Positions 13,069 to 23,700 of a DNA stretch of 64,000 bases are shown in pieces. The position numbers and the translations under genes were made by a program. The notes under the pieces were generated by a model. It was given only the letters and a program-made list of their open reading frames with translations. It was not told the origin of the DNA and searched no databases. The stretch is from Scatophagus argus (Eukaryota; Chordata; Actinopteri; Scatophagidae): positions 19,349,713 through 19,413,712 of the forward strand of contig NC_058513.1 in assembly GCF_020382885.2 (NCBI RefSeq). The letters run 5' to 3'. Positions within the stretch are counted from its first letter, which is position 1; the number at the start of each line of letters is the position of its first letter.

Positions 13069-16000
13069 AGTGGTCCAGCTTGGCCCACTTCAGCCCAGGT
13101 AGGACAGCAGTTAGCTCCTGTTAATGGCTGCCCGCAGCGAGCGACGGTGTTACGAAACGTCTCGCTGAGAGCGTGAGGTTGTGCTGAGATGTTCAAACCT
13201 GGACGCCACACACACCTTTTCTTTCCTTCTGTCCTTCCTCCAGTCCAGCCTCCATCTCTGGACGTTCATTTCTTTGTCACTTATGTCTTTTCTCCTTTGG
13301 CTTCCTTCCTTCCTCCACTGTTGCCTCTTACTTTTCAGTAAGTCTTTTGTTTGACGGCTCTGAAAACCTGAGGATGCTCACTTTCATCTCCTTCAGCCTT
13401 CTGTGTTTTGGGCTGATATAACATGTTGAGTTCTGATCTGGCTCTTTGTGAGCCTTCTTGCCAGTTGTGTAAGCCTGATTCTGTAAAACCAGGTCAGTCG
13501 GTCATGTTATTAAGTCACCCAGCGACGGCACCTTTTATTTCAGTCCAGGTCAGTGGGACATCTCGATTTCTCTTTCATAACCGATGGACCCCCCCCCGGT
13601 CATGTTTTTCTCTTTACTCACCTGTCCATCTGTTTCTAGGCCACTGCTAAGAGGAAATGCTCTCCAGTTGGGTTCACTGGGAGTAGCAGACGTGAAGAGT
13701 CATCCCACTTTGTCATTATAAACGGCTCTGATCTCCCCATTCACTCCCAGTTCGTGACTTTTTTGATAACTCTGAAAACCAATCTCATTAAACCCGTTTG
13801 TTATCCTGACTTCAGCTCTGTAATAAAGAACCCTGAGTTTTTAGTCTGGCCCATGTCGCCTGTGCTAACCCAGATGTTTAATCAGTACCTCTGACTAGCA
13901 AAAATGAGTAACTGTGAGGTTCATGATGCTGTCTGTGTCTGCTCGTAGTCATCGTGGTAGTTTTTCACTGCTGACTCGTCGTCTCTTTTTGCAGTTCGGG
14001 AGATGTTAAAGTCGGAGCGTCGTCTCAAGGCCTCCCACCCCGCTACAAGAAAAGTCCCTGGACTTCGGCAACGCTTGCCCAAGAGGCGAAGGAGCTCACA
14101 CGGACTGTCAGAGCGATCCTGGAGGTCGACTGTAAGTGATCTCCAGTCTCTCTGCTTGCCTCCAGGTCTGCATGTCCTCCTCCTCCTCCTCTCTGTTTCT
14201 GTGCTGCCCTGCATGCAGCTCTCACCGGATGAAACCAATCTGATCCTGCCAACCTGCCGCTGTGAGTAACTGTCCTCCCCGTTTCAGTGCTGACCTTCTA
14301 GAGGACCCGACCGTAGGAGAACAAAGCCAACAAGGCACTGAGACGGAAATCAACAGCCAACTGTGACCCCGAACACTTTCCTCATCTCCTCAGTACCTGC
14401 TAGCCATGGACTCATGACTGAACTCTGCATGATACACTGTTTTATTTCTGTCAAGCAGCACATTTATCACTTCACGTTTCCTGAGTATACAAACTGAACA
14501 GTGCTTTTGGTCCAGTGTTTTAACCTGAATTATGTGGAGAAGTTCAAATTAATTGTTTGCTTATAGCATTAAAAAAACTATTGTGGACACTTGTTTCTCA
14601 AAGTGAAGGTTTTGCGTGAAAACTTGAAATAATCAGCTCATGTTTGCAGCACATTTCTGCAGGTTAACACACTGGAAGGACACCACTGTAAAGCTGACGG
14701 ACCACATTTATCCCATTGGTCATCTCATTAATTATGTGATGAGAGAAATGGAACCAAATCTTTGACCACAGGTTGTTAAAAAAACATTTTCTCACTTCTG
14801 ACCTTTGATGAAACGGTGACCTGAAGGAAGCTAATAGCTGTGTGCTCTGTAGACAGTTTTGAGACAGTAGTAAATGGTACGATTCCATCATTTCAATAAG
14901 CTGTGTGATCTTAATGTCCCAGGTGCGATTGAGCTAATGAGGTAACTAGCTAACTATCAACAGGGAGCTAATGAGCCAAAGCACTAACATGTTCCTAGCT
15001 AGCTGGTGTGTTAGCAGCTAGCTTGCTGCCGCAGTATTTGCCAAGTAGCCCCACATGACAACTTGCATCCTAAAATTTGCTGTGCTACTTTGTGGTGTGA
15101 TTATACATCCGGCTGCTGTTTGGCTACTTGAGTTAGCTCGAAAAGAAGTCAAAAGAAGTCAGTTAAATCAGCTACTTTGAATAACTACAGTCAGTTATCA
15201 GCCAAGCTACATGAAGCTAGTAGTGTTACCATCCATCAAAATCACAGCTACAGCTCCAAACGTTCGTCACATCATGGGTAAAGTGAGCAATGGACTAAAC
15301 TCCCAAGACACTAGTGTAGTCCTTTAAATTTTACCCAACCTCTGTCTCTTTAGTATCAATAAATACCTTCATTTAACAAGCAGTATAAAACAAGACAAAA
15401 CTCTACCGTCACAGTATGGCTGCCGTGTACTGTAGCTAACATTGTGTTCCAGACAGTACGGCTGGACGATAACTTACTGTAGCCATCAGTGTTTAGCTTT
15501 GTGTCTGAGTGGCTCAATGCTCGTGTTTGTGCAGTAGATTAGCCAGCTCAACAAAGCCTAGAAGCATCATCAAACCACACGGGAGGAGAAATCCTGCAAA
15601 CCTCACTCACCTCCAAACAAGGTCAGGAAGGATGATGGAACAACACTGGTATGGGAACATCAGTGATGAGTAGAGGACAGTTCCAGCTTGATGGGACACA
15701 CAAACGCTTTTATCACGTTTGGAGTGTGTTGGTCTTTTATGTTTTCTGGAACAAACCATATCATGAGTTGTTCTTTGTAAAGAACACCAGCCATTGGAAA
15801 TATAAATAAAAATATGATAAACCTCTAATATAATTCTGATTATTTCACAGACTGTAGCTGCCGTATGAGTGATCCAGTTGTTGGTGGCTAAGTAAGAGAG
15901 ACTTTTTGTTCAGGGGTGCAGAAATCAAAGCATTAATACCCAGCAGATACAAGGAGCAGCCATCTGACGGGGTCCAGGCGGACATTTGCACTGAGCCTGA

Positions 16001-19000
16001 AATCAGCTGTTAAATGTGATGTGTTCAGGTGTGCACGGAGGATACAGTGTGCTTTAGCCAGGTGGGACAGGTTCCTGGACTCTGGCATCATCAGTCTGCT
16101 GTCCCACTTGGCTCAGTCATGCTGTGTGTGGGGGAGTTTTCATGATAATTGCAAATGCTTTTGAAGAATAGCTTGAAATGATCATGACTTGTGCTATGAT
16201 AATTACAGTGCTTTGGTTAGGCTTTTGACACAGATTTTTTTTATGTATTCACCAACATAAAATGTAGGTCAATATTGTTCAAATTTAGAGAGAAAGTTTG
16301 CTGACGCTTTATTCTGCAGTCACTGTGAACGAAATGTTTCCCTCCGTTACAGACTCAGTGTGGATGGTGAATTGAACGTACAGGCAGTGCGTTTGAGATT
16401 AATCCGGTCTGGACGTTCAGATCCACGTTGACTTGACCCCAAAGTCTTCAGCTCCAAGCTTCTTCTGAGGGGACGCTCTTACATTTCAGTTAATATGTGC
16501 CAGTAAATCACGGATGAATTTAGATTCAGATTAGATTCAGCAGGCAGGATGTGGGATTTTGACACAGTCACCTAATTTATCCTCCCATCAGAGCGTCAGT
16601 GGGAGGACGTGGGTGCAGTTACATAATTAACGTCTGTGATTCAGGATCATGGACGCCCCCCATCATTCACAGTGTCCTGTTGGAGGTAATAAAGGAGAAG
16701 GAGCACAGCTGCAGTGACAGAGAAAGTAGGTCAGTCTGATCCAGGTCTCACAGCTTGTGTGTTTCACTGTGTTTGTCACCTGTAGCTCGTCTTCATCGCA
16801 GCCTGTTGCCTGGATACATCGTCTCCGGGGGGACGAGTTTGACTGGAAATGTGGGGGACATCATTTAGGTTTTGTTGCATTTCCTGCAGTTTGACACATT
16901 ACGCTGACTGTACAGGAAAGATCAGTGCAATCACAGCAGTTTTGACTTTTAAAGTCCTCACTGCAATGAACATCACTCAGCTTTGATAAATAAAACAGAA
17001 ATCTGAATTAGCTTTTGTCATGAAATGAATTTTCAGGACAGACAGGACAGGATTCAGCTGCTCCTGACCTTAGTCAGCCTTAGTTTATTCATGTGATCAG
17101 ACAAAAGCAGCAAAATAATTCTTTGACCCGTCTATAAAACAAAGGCTTATTTATCAAGAAACGGAGGTAAAGGAGGCAGGAATAAAGTGAACACACACCA
17201 ACAGAAACTTTATTTCTCATCCCGTGGGAACATGAGGGAGTTCACCCTCATGTGCTCGAGCTGATGGAACTTGAATTTGATTTAAACACATGCTGTACGC
17301 ACTCCAATCGGTAGTGAGGACAGTTTCAGGTAAAGTGGCAGGGTCGTGATCACACACACACACACACACATCCAGTTCATTCATTCATTGTTAGCAAACA
17401 GCAACCCGGACACTGTTACCATGACAACTGTGTCTCTCCCATCACTTACATTCAATTACATTCAAACGCAGTAACTGTCACACACTAACCAAAATACACT
17501 GGGAAGGTGATTTCATGTTCCAACCTGAGGCCAGTTAACGTGACACAATCTGAAGTCACAGCTTCTGCTTCCAACTTATCGTGAATGACGTGGATACAAA
17601 GACATAAAAGTCCTCAGAGCTTCAACTAAATTGATAGATTAAAATTAGAAATAAAGATGTTCCAATAATCAGAGAAGAAGTGACTGTCAGATGGCAGTTA
17701 ACACAGTCAGCAGGTTTCTTTGTTATTTTACTGTGTGTGAGCACTGAAGGTTGTTTCTGTCATTCTTTCATAAATCAGAATCACTTTGTTTTTCTAAAAT
17801 ATGAGCCCAGAATAAGAAATAATACAATTTATAAGAAAGGAAAAAGATTATTTTATTATGTAACTTTTCTAATGCATCACTTAAATTCACTCTAAAGCCA
17901 GCTAATGAGCAGCTCTCTGTGTTTTCTCTGCTGCTCTTTGAAAATGATTGTGTCACACGAAACAAAGTCACTGACAGGTGAAGATTATGCTAAACAAGTC
18001 ATCTCCCTCTGAGTCAGTTCCACAACACTCCAGACAGACAGACAGCCGTCATTACAGTCGCTGTCATTGTGTCCCTGTTGCCATGACAACCGATCCCTTA
18101 CCGAACCTCCGGTAACTGATCATTAAAACATACATCACCTGCATCACACCTGACACAAAGCAACAGTTCAACTTGACTCATACGGCAAGAAATAAATGAA
18201 ATGCTGAAAGTAAAAAACAGTGTCAAAACCAATGATTAAAACCACAGTGTGTGTGTGTGTGTGTGTGTGCAGTGTGATGTTGAGGTGCAGTGTGTGAGGA
18301 GTCCTGTGAATGACCTGCTCACGTCCTCTGGTGCCTCTTGTCCCTTGTCCCCGTCCTGTCAACATGCAGACGGGGTGAAACCTGGTCTGCTCTGCAGTTT
18401 GTATTCACGGTGACACAAAGCGACTTCCTGCCTCGACTCAGGTGGCTCAGGTGTCTTTGTTCCAGCAGTGAGAACCACATTGTTGTCTCTGTGTGCATAC
18501 ATGAAGATTATTGTGATGCGTGCGTCCTGACTTCCTGTGGACAGCATGGAAGATAGAGTACATAAACACAGAGGTCTGTGGAAACTACGGTGTCCTGGAT
18601 GGCCAAGTAATTCTCTAAAATTCTTGAGCTTATTCTCCTGTTGCTCTGAGAGTTCGGACGGAGGACTTAGTGTTCAGCTGGAGTTAGCTTAGGTTAGCTT
18701 AGCATAAAAACTGAGAGCAGAGGGAAACAGCTAGCCTGGCTTTGTCTAAAGGTCTAATATCCACCGACCAACACACGTTTAATCCCACCACACACAGAGA
18801 AGTGAAGACGAGAGTTTGGGATTGTGTTGGACATGTTGATGCAGACGGTTTTACATGGGAGGTTCATTAGAGCCCGATTCTTCATGTCGTCGCAGTTCAA
18901 CACGACATTGTATTTTTAATGTGTCTAAATGAGCTGAACAGACAGTGGACTTCGTGTCTCGCTGTCTTGAGTTTGTTGGGTCCAGCACACATGTTATAAC

Positions 19001-20138
19001 ATGTTTTTATCAAATCAAAGCCACCACGGGGCCCCTGGACACTGACACCTGGACACTGACACTCGTCACAATCCCTCTTTTCTCTCAACGTGTAAAGTGT
19101 TTGGTTTCACCTTACAGCCTGATGTCTGCAGGGCATCATTTGAAACGTTGTTCCCTTTTGTCTGCTGAAACATGGTGAGGAGTACAGTAAGTGGAGAGAT
19201 CAGTGAGCTACAGTGGAAAACTACAGTAAAACCACTGCGATAGGGGCGGTGGTTCGTGGAATACTGGAGCTTCTCTGGGAACCCGGGCCTGATGGAAACT
19301 GGATATTTGTGATTACGTCTGAATGTCTCAAACCAGGAAAGGAGTGGAAAAGTGGATCCAGACTGAGCAGACAACATTAAACATGACATCCACCGAATGG
19401 ATTGATGACCTTTTTTATTTCCACCCTCTGCAGGTCTTCCTTATGGATGGGAGGAGGCCTACACCGCAGACGGAGTCAAGTACTTCATCAAGTAAGAGGA
19501 AACATGTTCAGACCCACTCATGATCACGGACACACAACTGTCCACTGTTGAAAGTTAAAATATGAACAGTTAAAATGTCACTGGACCCCAAACCGAGTAC
19601 TTATACTATAGTTCCTCCTCACCTTTTACAAGATCAGGTTGTAACAGTACATACTAATGCAGCATGTGCTGTAGTCCACCCTGGGAAACAGACTGAGCTC
19701 AGCGCTCTTCCACTGCTGCTCCTGTCCCATCAAATCACAATGTAAAGTGCAGTGGGTGTCAGTGGGGAGAACTTTGAATTATCTTGTCTTTTCGGTTGCA
19801 TTAATTGAATATTAACAGTCACTGCAGCTGACAGTCACTACAATGCTCAAGTGCTCGTGTACAGTATAAACATAAGAGAAGTGAAGAAAAAAACAGTCAG
19901 CTGATCGTGACCTTCGATCAGCTGACTGAGAGCCTCTGACACACACAGCAGCATCACACACATCTTTTCTTTCTCTTCTGACAGTCACGTGACCCAGACG
20001 ACATCATGGAGCCTCCCTGTGACCAGCGGCAGCACCTCGGGGCCCCCTGCTCCTCTAGAGTCCTCACAGCTGGAGGGAGACCGGGACGGGGAGGCGACGG
20101 CCCGGAGGCCCAGCCCGTCCGTAGAGACGGAGATGTGA
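811..20138 (+). CDS. stxbp4: Syntaxin-binding protein 4 (5'-partial, 16 exons in window)
   Basis: STXBP4 (Synip) is a cytoplasmic adaptor known in mammals to bind syntaxin-4 and influence GLUT4 vesicle docking. Sixteen exons with GT-AG borders join in one phase: 811-964, 1515-1647, 2044-2150, 2571-2784, 2944-3025, 4282-4361, 4634-4730, 5146-5270, 6246-6335, 6468-6533, 11048-11227, 12172-12288, 12724-12773, 13995-14131, 19434-19491 and 19985-20138. They give 613 residues plus a TGA stop. Order of regions: a Ser/Pro-rich lead, PDZ (GLGL carboxylate loop, ending TVEIAFI), a low-complexity linker, an EF-hand-like segment, a long coiled coil ([16 protein letters not shown]), and a C-terminal WW domain (GWEEAY, YFINH, TTSW). 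The coiled coil and WW domain closely match human STXBP4. The start codon lies left of the window. Total length is somewhat more than the roughly 550 residues of human, mostly through the first exon and the linker. Confidence 0.93.
1354..1418 (+). repeat. Polypurine (GA)n/(GGA)n tract
   Basis: An uninterrupted purine run of about 60 bases, first GA, then mixed G runs, then about ten GGA units. It ends about 100 bases before the first PDZ exon of stxbp4. Such tracts can adopt triplex structure in vitro; no role is implied. Confidence 0.95.
1515..1647 (+). CDS. stxbp4: stxbp4 exon: first part of PDZ domain
   Basis: Acceptor CTCCCCAG, donor CAGAAG|GTCAGC. It encodes the beta-1/beta-2 strands of the PDZ fold with the GLGL carboxylate-binding loop, then [19 protein letters not shown], which matches the human NRNEGPLVYIQEIIPGGDC segment. 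Confidence 0.93.
2044..2150 (+). CDS. stxbp4: stxbp4 exon: middle of PDZ domain
   Basis: Acceptor GTTTCAG, donor CTCAG|GTCCAG. It encodes [18 protein letters not shown] and the helix-B segment YEEARTIL, continuing the preceding exon in phase 0. Confidence 0.95.
2571..2784 (+). CDS. stxbp4: stxbp4 exon: last PDZ strand and Ser/Pro linker
   Basis: Acceptor GTGTTGCAG, donor AGCCAG|GTGATC. The first codons ([10 protein letters not shown]) finish the PDZ domain. The rest is a serine-, glycine- and proline-rich linker of low complexity. Confidence 0.9.
2944..3025 (+). CDS. stxbp4: stxbp4 exon: linker
   Basis: Acceptor TTTGCAG, donor CCCTG|GTACGT. It encodes a polar linker ([15 protein letters not shown]...). 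The exon keeps the frame between both neighbours (starts in phase 0, leaves one base), which is its main support, since the linker is poorly conserved. Confidence 0.8.
4105..4225 (+). mobile_element. Probable LINE 3'-end remnant
   Basis: The plus-strand reading gives [11 protein letters not shown] and LAWGHLRR. This resembles the conserved C-terminal GRPRTRWRDY...LAWERL text found in fish LINE polyproteins. It is short, inside an intron, and not functional. Confidence 0.5.
4282..4361 (+). CDS. stxbp4: stxbp4 exon: linker to EF-hand-like region
   Basis: Acceptor TATCTCCAG, donor GAGCAG|GTCTGT. It ends LRLERLEQ, matching the start of the human VRFKAEKLEMALNYL helix. The frame is kept on both sides. 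Confidence 0.85.
4634..4730 (+). CDS. stxbp4: stxbp4 exon: EF-hand-like segment, part 1
   Basis: Acceptor TGTTTAG after a TG tract, donor TTCACAG|GTGAGC. It encodes [21 protein letters not shown] and then ADAAGTVAF, a helix-loop-strand matching the human ADSKGTVSF segment. Confidence 0.92.
5146..5270 (+). CDS. stxbp4: stxbp4 exon: EF-hand-like segment, part 2
   Basis: Acceptor GAGTTCAG, donor CCGCAG|GTAGGA. It starts [17 protein letters not shown], matching human DFVQVARNLFCLQLDEV, and is followed by a polar linker. Confidence 0.92.
5728..5850 (+). repeat. Dispersed repeat, copy 1
   Basis: The text GTGGATTCAT-CGCTGCTGGAAAT, then a CCCAACAA block and a GATAAAAA...GCAGCTG segment, recurs in the same order and orientation at about 12419-12540 in another stxbp4 intron. 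Two related copies in one gene point to an interspersed repeat. Class unknown. Confidence 0.55.
6246..6335 (+). CDS. stxbp4: stxbp4 exon: start of coiled coil
   Basis: Acceptor GTGTACAG, donor CTGCAG|GTAAAA. It encodes [16 protein letters not shown] and more charged heptads, matching human EADEMERLKCERDDALKEV. Confidence 0.92.
6468..6533 (+). CDS. stxbp4: stxbp4 exon: coiled coil
   Basis: Acceptor CTGTCCAG, donor AAACAG|GTGAGC. A short phase-0 exon of 22 codons ([20 protein letters not shown]...) continues the heptads, matching human LTEELQNVKQ. Confidence 0.92.
6823..6867 (+). repeat. (GT)n microsatellite
   Basis: About 22 dinucleotide units with a single GC interruption, within an stxbp4 intron. 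Confidence 0.97.
8785..8819 (+). repeat. (AC)n microsatellite
   Basis: About 17 uninterrupted AC units in an stxbp4 intron. Confidence 0.97.
9108..9344 (-). repeat. tRNA-derived SINE-like element
   Basis: On the minus strand the head starts at 9344 (GGGGCAGTCGTGG), with an A-box-like ATCAGCGGTTAGGG and a B-box-like GGTTCGATTCC (9279-9289). A tail follows with CTTGCTCAAGG and the CTCTGCATTTAACCC block. The tRNA-like 5' part and the tail are both typical of teleost SINE-type repeats. The far end carries an 8 bp inverted pair, CATTGGAG / CTCCAATG (9107-9130). Confidence 0.65.
11048..11227 (+). CDS. stxbp4: stxbp4 exon: central coiled coil
   Basis: Acceptor TGTGGCAG, donor AATAAG|GTGACC. It encodes [17 protein letters not shown] and [16 protein letters not shown], the most conserved coiled-coil block of STXBP4 (human [16 protein letters not shown]). 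Confidence 0.97.
12172..12288 (+). CDS. stxbp4: stxbp4 exon: coiled coil
   Basis: Acceptor CATCCCAG, donor GTGGAG|GTAAAC. It encodes [20 protein letters not shown] and then TGKLLSFVE, matching human LKKRIMVLDCQLRKS and TEKLLHFVE. Confidence 0.97.
12419..12540 (+). repeat. Dispersed repeat, copy 2
   Basis: Second copy of the element seen at 5728-5850, sharing GTGGATTCAT, CGCTGCTGGAAAT, CCCAACAA and GATAAAAA...GCAGCTG, with small indels. Confidence 0.55.
12724..12773 (+). CDS. stxbp4: stxbp4 exon: end of coiled coil
   Basis: Acceptor TCCGCAG, donor CTACAG|GTAGTG. A 50-base exon encodes [16 protein letters not shown] and leaves two bases (AG) for the next exon. Confidence 0.88.
12917..13066 (+). 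repeat. Paired (TG)n and (AC)n microsatellites
   Basis: (TG)15 at 12917-12946 and (AC)19 at 13029-13066 lie 80 bases apart in opposite sense. The single strand could therefore fold into a long hairpin. Both sit in an stxbp4 intron. Confidence 0.95.
13995..14131 (+). CDS. stxbp4: stxbp4 exon: pre-WW linker
   Basis: Acceptor TTTTTGCAG, donor GACT|GTAAGT. It ends [19 protein letters not shown], matching human LALESKELVKSVRALLDMD immediately before the WW domain. The frame is kept on both sides. Confidence 0.93.
14132..19433 (+). other. stxbp4 large intron, no gene seen
   Basis: A 5.3 kb intron before the WW exon. It contains a short CA run (17351-17370), a (TG)n run (18246-18269) and a GCTAGCCTGGC-type dispersed repeat (about 18675-18775). 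I find no coding exon and no RNA gene that I can support. Two matches to the PAR-bZIP site lie here (16618-16627 and 17855-17864). Confidence 0.6.
18675..18775 (+). repeat. Dispersed teleost repeat (GTTAGCTTAGCATAAA family)
   Basis: The text GTTAGCTTAGCATAAAAAC, then GAAACAGCTAGCCTGGC and TTTGTCTAAAGG, belongs to a very common short repeat of teleost genomes (recalled). A reversed partial copy is at about 32105-32150. Confidence 0.6.
19434..19491 (+). CDS. stxbp4: stxbp4 exon: WW domain, first part
   Basis: Acceptor CTCTGCAG, donor ATCAA|GTAAGA. It encodes [18 protein letters not shown] with the first signature tryptophan and the Tyr-Phe pair. It is nearly identical to human. Confidence 0.97.
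19985..20138 (+). CDS. stxbp4: stxbp4 terminal coding exon
   Basis: Acceptor TCTGACAG. It begins NHVTQTTSW, with the second WW tryptophan and the proline three residues later. A Ser/Pro/Glu-rich tail follows, ending SVETEM and TGA (20136-20138). The tail differs from human, as expected for a disordered end. Confidence 0.95.
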
Positions 20139-20666
20139 AGATCTGCAGCAGATTCTCACTCGTGTTCCTCGGTTGAAATCTCTACCTGACCTGTAGTAAC
20201 CCACAGAGCTCTTCTTTAAAGATGGTCGGACAGCTGGTTAGCTTAGCTTAGTGCTGGTTCTTAGTTCCTTTAGTGCAAAGTGAAACTAAAGTCCTCATTT
20301 GTTTCCAAAGTTTCAGAATAAAATCCTGCTGCACCTCATCAGTGACTCGGCGTCACTTCATACAGCCTCTCCTCTTGCTGTCTGCCGGATGTTTTGTAAA
20401 CCAAAGCAGGATCTTTTCCTAAACCTGACCAAACTGTGACTGTCTCTTAGCGTTAACCAGGTGACGGCGAAGGTCCGGTACCCTCCAGCGGTCACGTGTC
20501 ATTTTGAAGGCCATTTACACTCGACCTGTTCAGTCGTTTAGGTACGAGGACGTGTCGGATCAGTGGCAGAAGCAGTTCAGATCTTTTACTTCGTTGAAAG
20601 CAGCAACACTGCGGTGTGTATCACATCGGTGTGTACTTTAACACCTTGCTGTGCAGCTTAACCTGC

Positions 20667-20722
20667 AATAAAAGACCAGAATTTATCAGTTGATTCATAT
20701 TTTGTTTTAATAAGCTGACAAT
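20667..20722 (+). terminator. stxbp4: stxbp4 polyadenylation signals
   Basis: AATAAA at 20667-20672 and again at 20717-20722, about 530-580 bases after the stop. The 3' UTR is therefore likely about 550-600 bases. Confidence 0.7.
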
Positions 20723-20739
20723 AAAGCTGCCAAATAAAT

Positions 20740-23700
20740 GTGAATTGTCTGAGTAAAATATTAAATGTAGAGTAGCCCAAAATGGACACGTGCAGGTACA
20801 TCATGGTACATTGGATTCCATGACTGTACTGACTTATTGGACCTTACAGAGTACTTTTATCAAATACTTCCAGGTACTCTGAGGACTCTGCTTCAGCACT
20901 TCAGTCTGTCTGAAGCGTAGTCCACAAAGCACTTGGTGTGTTTTCATTCCCAGCGACAGGAAGACTTTCTCAGCGGGTGAAGCTATTCTGAGTGGGTCCA
21001 CATTCCTGCCTCTGAATTGTTCTTCAGGGCCACAATGGAGCCTGAAGTTTGCTGCGTCGAGCTTGTCCAAACTAACAACAAGTGTTTTTCCTCCCTGCAG
21101 CGGCTCGAGGCTGGGAGAACTGAGAGCGGCTTCTCAGCCTCAAACAGCTGCAGAGACAATGGTGTTATGCTCAAGGTGGAAGATTATTTATTTAGGCAGA
21201 TTTTTTTAGTAAAGCACAGATTTTAACAGTAAATCAGCTGGCAGATCTGCTGTGGAGGCTTTGAAAGTGAAGTCAGGCCGCCTTTCTTCAACCAAATGCT
21301 GACGTTTTGAACAGCAGCACTAAAAGAGTCAAGGAACTTTATTCGCTCCTCACTCAAACATGTTGAGGTCTGTTTTGCTTTGTCCTTTAAGAGCCTGCAG
21401 CTGAGCCACCTCCACCTGTCTGATCGACAGGTGTGTGTCAGGAGGCTGATGAGATGCATGTGGTCAGAAGGAAAAAGATCATGTAAAATCCCCACAATGA
21501 CGGCTGAGCGTGTCCTCAGAACCACGTCGAGTTATTATTGGACTGTTATGTCATCGATCAATATGGACATCAACTCTCTCTCTCTCCGTTTGTTGGTTCT
21601 GAACTGAATCTCGTCTGTTTTGCTCCTTTGCTGACATAATCAACAAGATGAAAGTCTGTGCCGATCAAATGATTCTGCCGTTCGGCTTCGGGTGAGGACG
21701 TCATGCGGGAAATTGTTTATTAAGAGCTGGAGTGTGATTTTGTGAGCTTCGGGGTGTGTGAATGTGTGTGTTGGTGTGTGATGTGAATGGTAGTATTCGT
21801 GGTGGGTGTGTGAAGGCTGGAAGTGGAAGGGCCGAGCCAATATTCTTCCTGCCTGCGGCTCCCACTATTGATTTCCCTTCTCACTAGCAAGTGCAGCTAT
21901 AAATATCTGCAGCGCATGGAAACACTAATGACACACTAATGACACACACACACACACACACACACACTGATTAACACAAACGTGAACAGATGATCAAACT
22001 GTATGTGCTGATCATACCTGAAAAGGACAAAACTGTTTATGTTCAGCAGGATTTTTCTTAACCTTCAACCTTAACGTTGTTGAAGCTATGCTAAGCTAAG
22101 GTATATTTAAATACAGAAGCCTTAATTAAATCTGCTTTTCAAACCGTTGAGGTAAGTTTCGTAGCTGATCTTAAGTAACCAGCGTAGTATTTTAGCCAAG
22201 ACAACAATCTTCTCCTACAGCTGGACAAACCAGACTGGATCATAAATCACAGATCCACCATGACGTCGCCTGCTGGACCGAGTCTGGCATGATGGGCGTC
22301 GCCATCTTGGTTTTTTTGGGGGCCAGAAGTGACCATATTTGGAGAGAGAGGGTGGAGATGATTGGAAGAGACCATAAACTCATGAGAAAACCTTCAGACC
22401 CGGAAGATACGTCCACCTGTCAAACTGTCTTTGGAGCACCAACGGTACAAACCTCGTGAACGTGAAACATGAAATGTTTCTCAGCTTGCTTCACTTCGGA
22501 AGTCTAAACTTATGCTGCATTGTTATAAGCGATATGACATCAGAGGGAGTTGCGATTCGAGAGCATGAACTATTCATTTAACACGATGATTTGTCCACAT
22601 TATTCCACCCTGGTGCTTCACAGCCTCTCAGCAGGAACCCCAGCAGTCGATTCAGCCAAGGCCACGATCCAGCCTGAGCGCCACGTTTTCCCACAGCCGT
22701 GTTTACTGATAGGCCTCAGGGGATGGCAGCTAGTGACAGCAGGACTGAAACTGAAAGACTGCTGGAAAACCTCCTGATTGCTGCTTTAAATCAGATACTC
22801 TTGCAGGCTCATGATGACGAAGGTCAGACCCTGACTGCTGACGTGTTTGTAGATTATTGGAGCACAATAAGTACAACCCAGCAGCATGGCGGTCCGATGA
22901 GATTTAGTCAACAGGAAACGTCTACATGGGCACGGATTGTTCATTTCATTTATAAATCTCATCAGTATTTACAAATTGATTTTTTTATTATCAGAAATCA
23001 GGATCTGCCCTTCCCCACAGATTAAATGTCTTGACGGCCTCTCAAACTGCCGGCACAGTATGTTGGCGTGTCAGATCGTCTGCTTGTGTGTGCGTATGCA
23101 GTCGTGCTCTTTGCTCGTGTCTGAACAGTTTACAACCAAACCAGTGGAGGTTACACAACCTGCAAAGCCTCTTTTCCTTGATTCAACCTGGAGAGCTCAA
23201 AGGTCACAGACTGCATCAACGACTCCATCGGGATTGGATTAGAAAGCTCGACCCAGACAGATCGCGGTTCGTCGCTGACTGGGCTGCTAAACAAACGTCA
23301 CTGATGATGAGTTTAACAGAACACCTAAACTGACTCCAGTTACATCTCTGTCATTTAAGTTCTTTGTAACGACAGATCTTATTAATCGTCTTGTTTCTTC
23401 ACGCTGGAAATAGTCCTTGGCTCGGACACGTCGGCTCTTAAGAGGTACCAGGAGGTCAGCGCTCAGACTCAGCTCATTCAGGACAGCTTTGGTTGTGTAA
23501 ATCAAAATTTCAGCCGTTGCAGGCACAGTGCTCACGTTGGGATTACATGAGTATAATGTTTACTGTGTGCTGCGAAAGCAAGTAATCCACAAAACACGGC
23601 TTTCTGTGGACGTGAGGTCCAGTTACCTCCTCAGCGTGAAGCAGACTCGAGACAAATCCTGTCCTTTCAGGAGGAAAAGCCAATTTACTCTTGTGGAAGT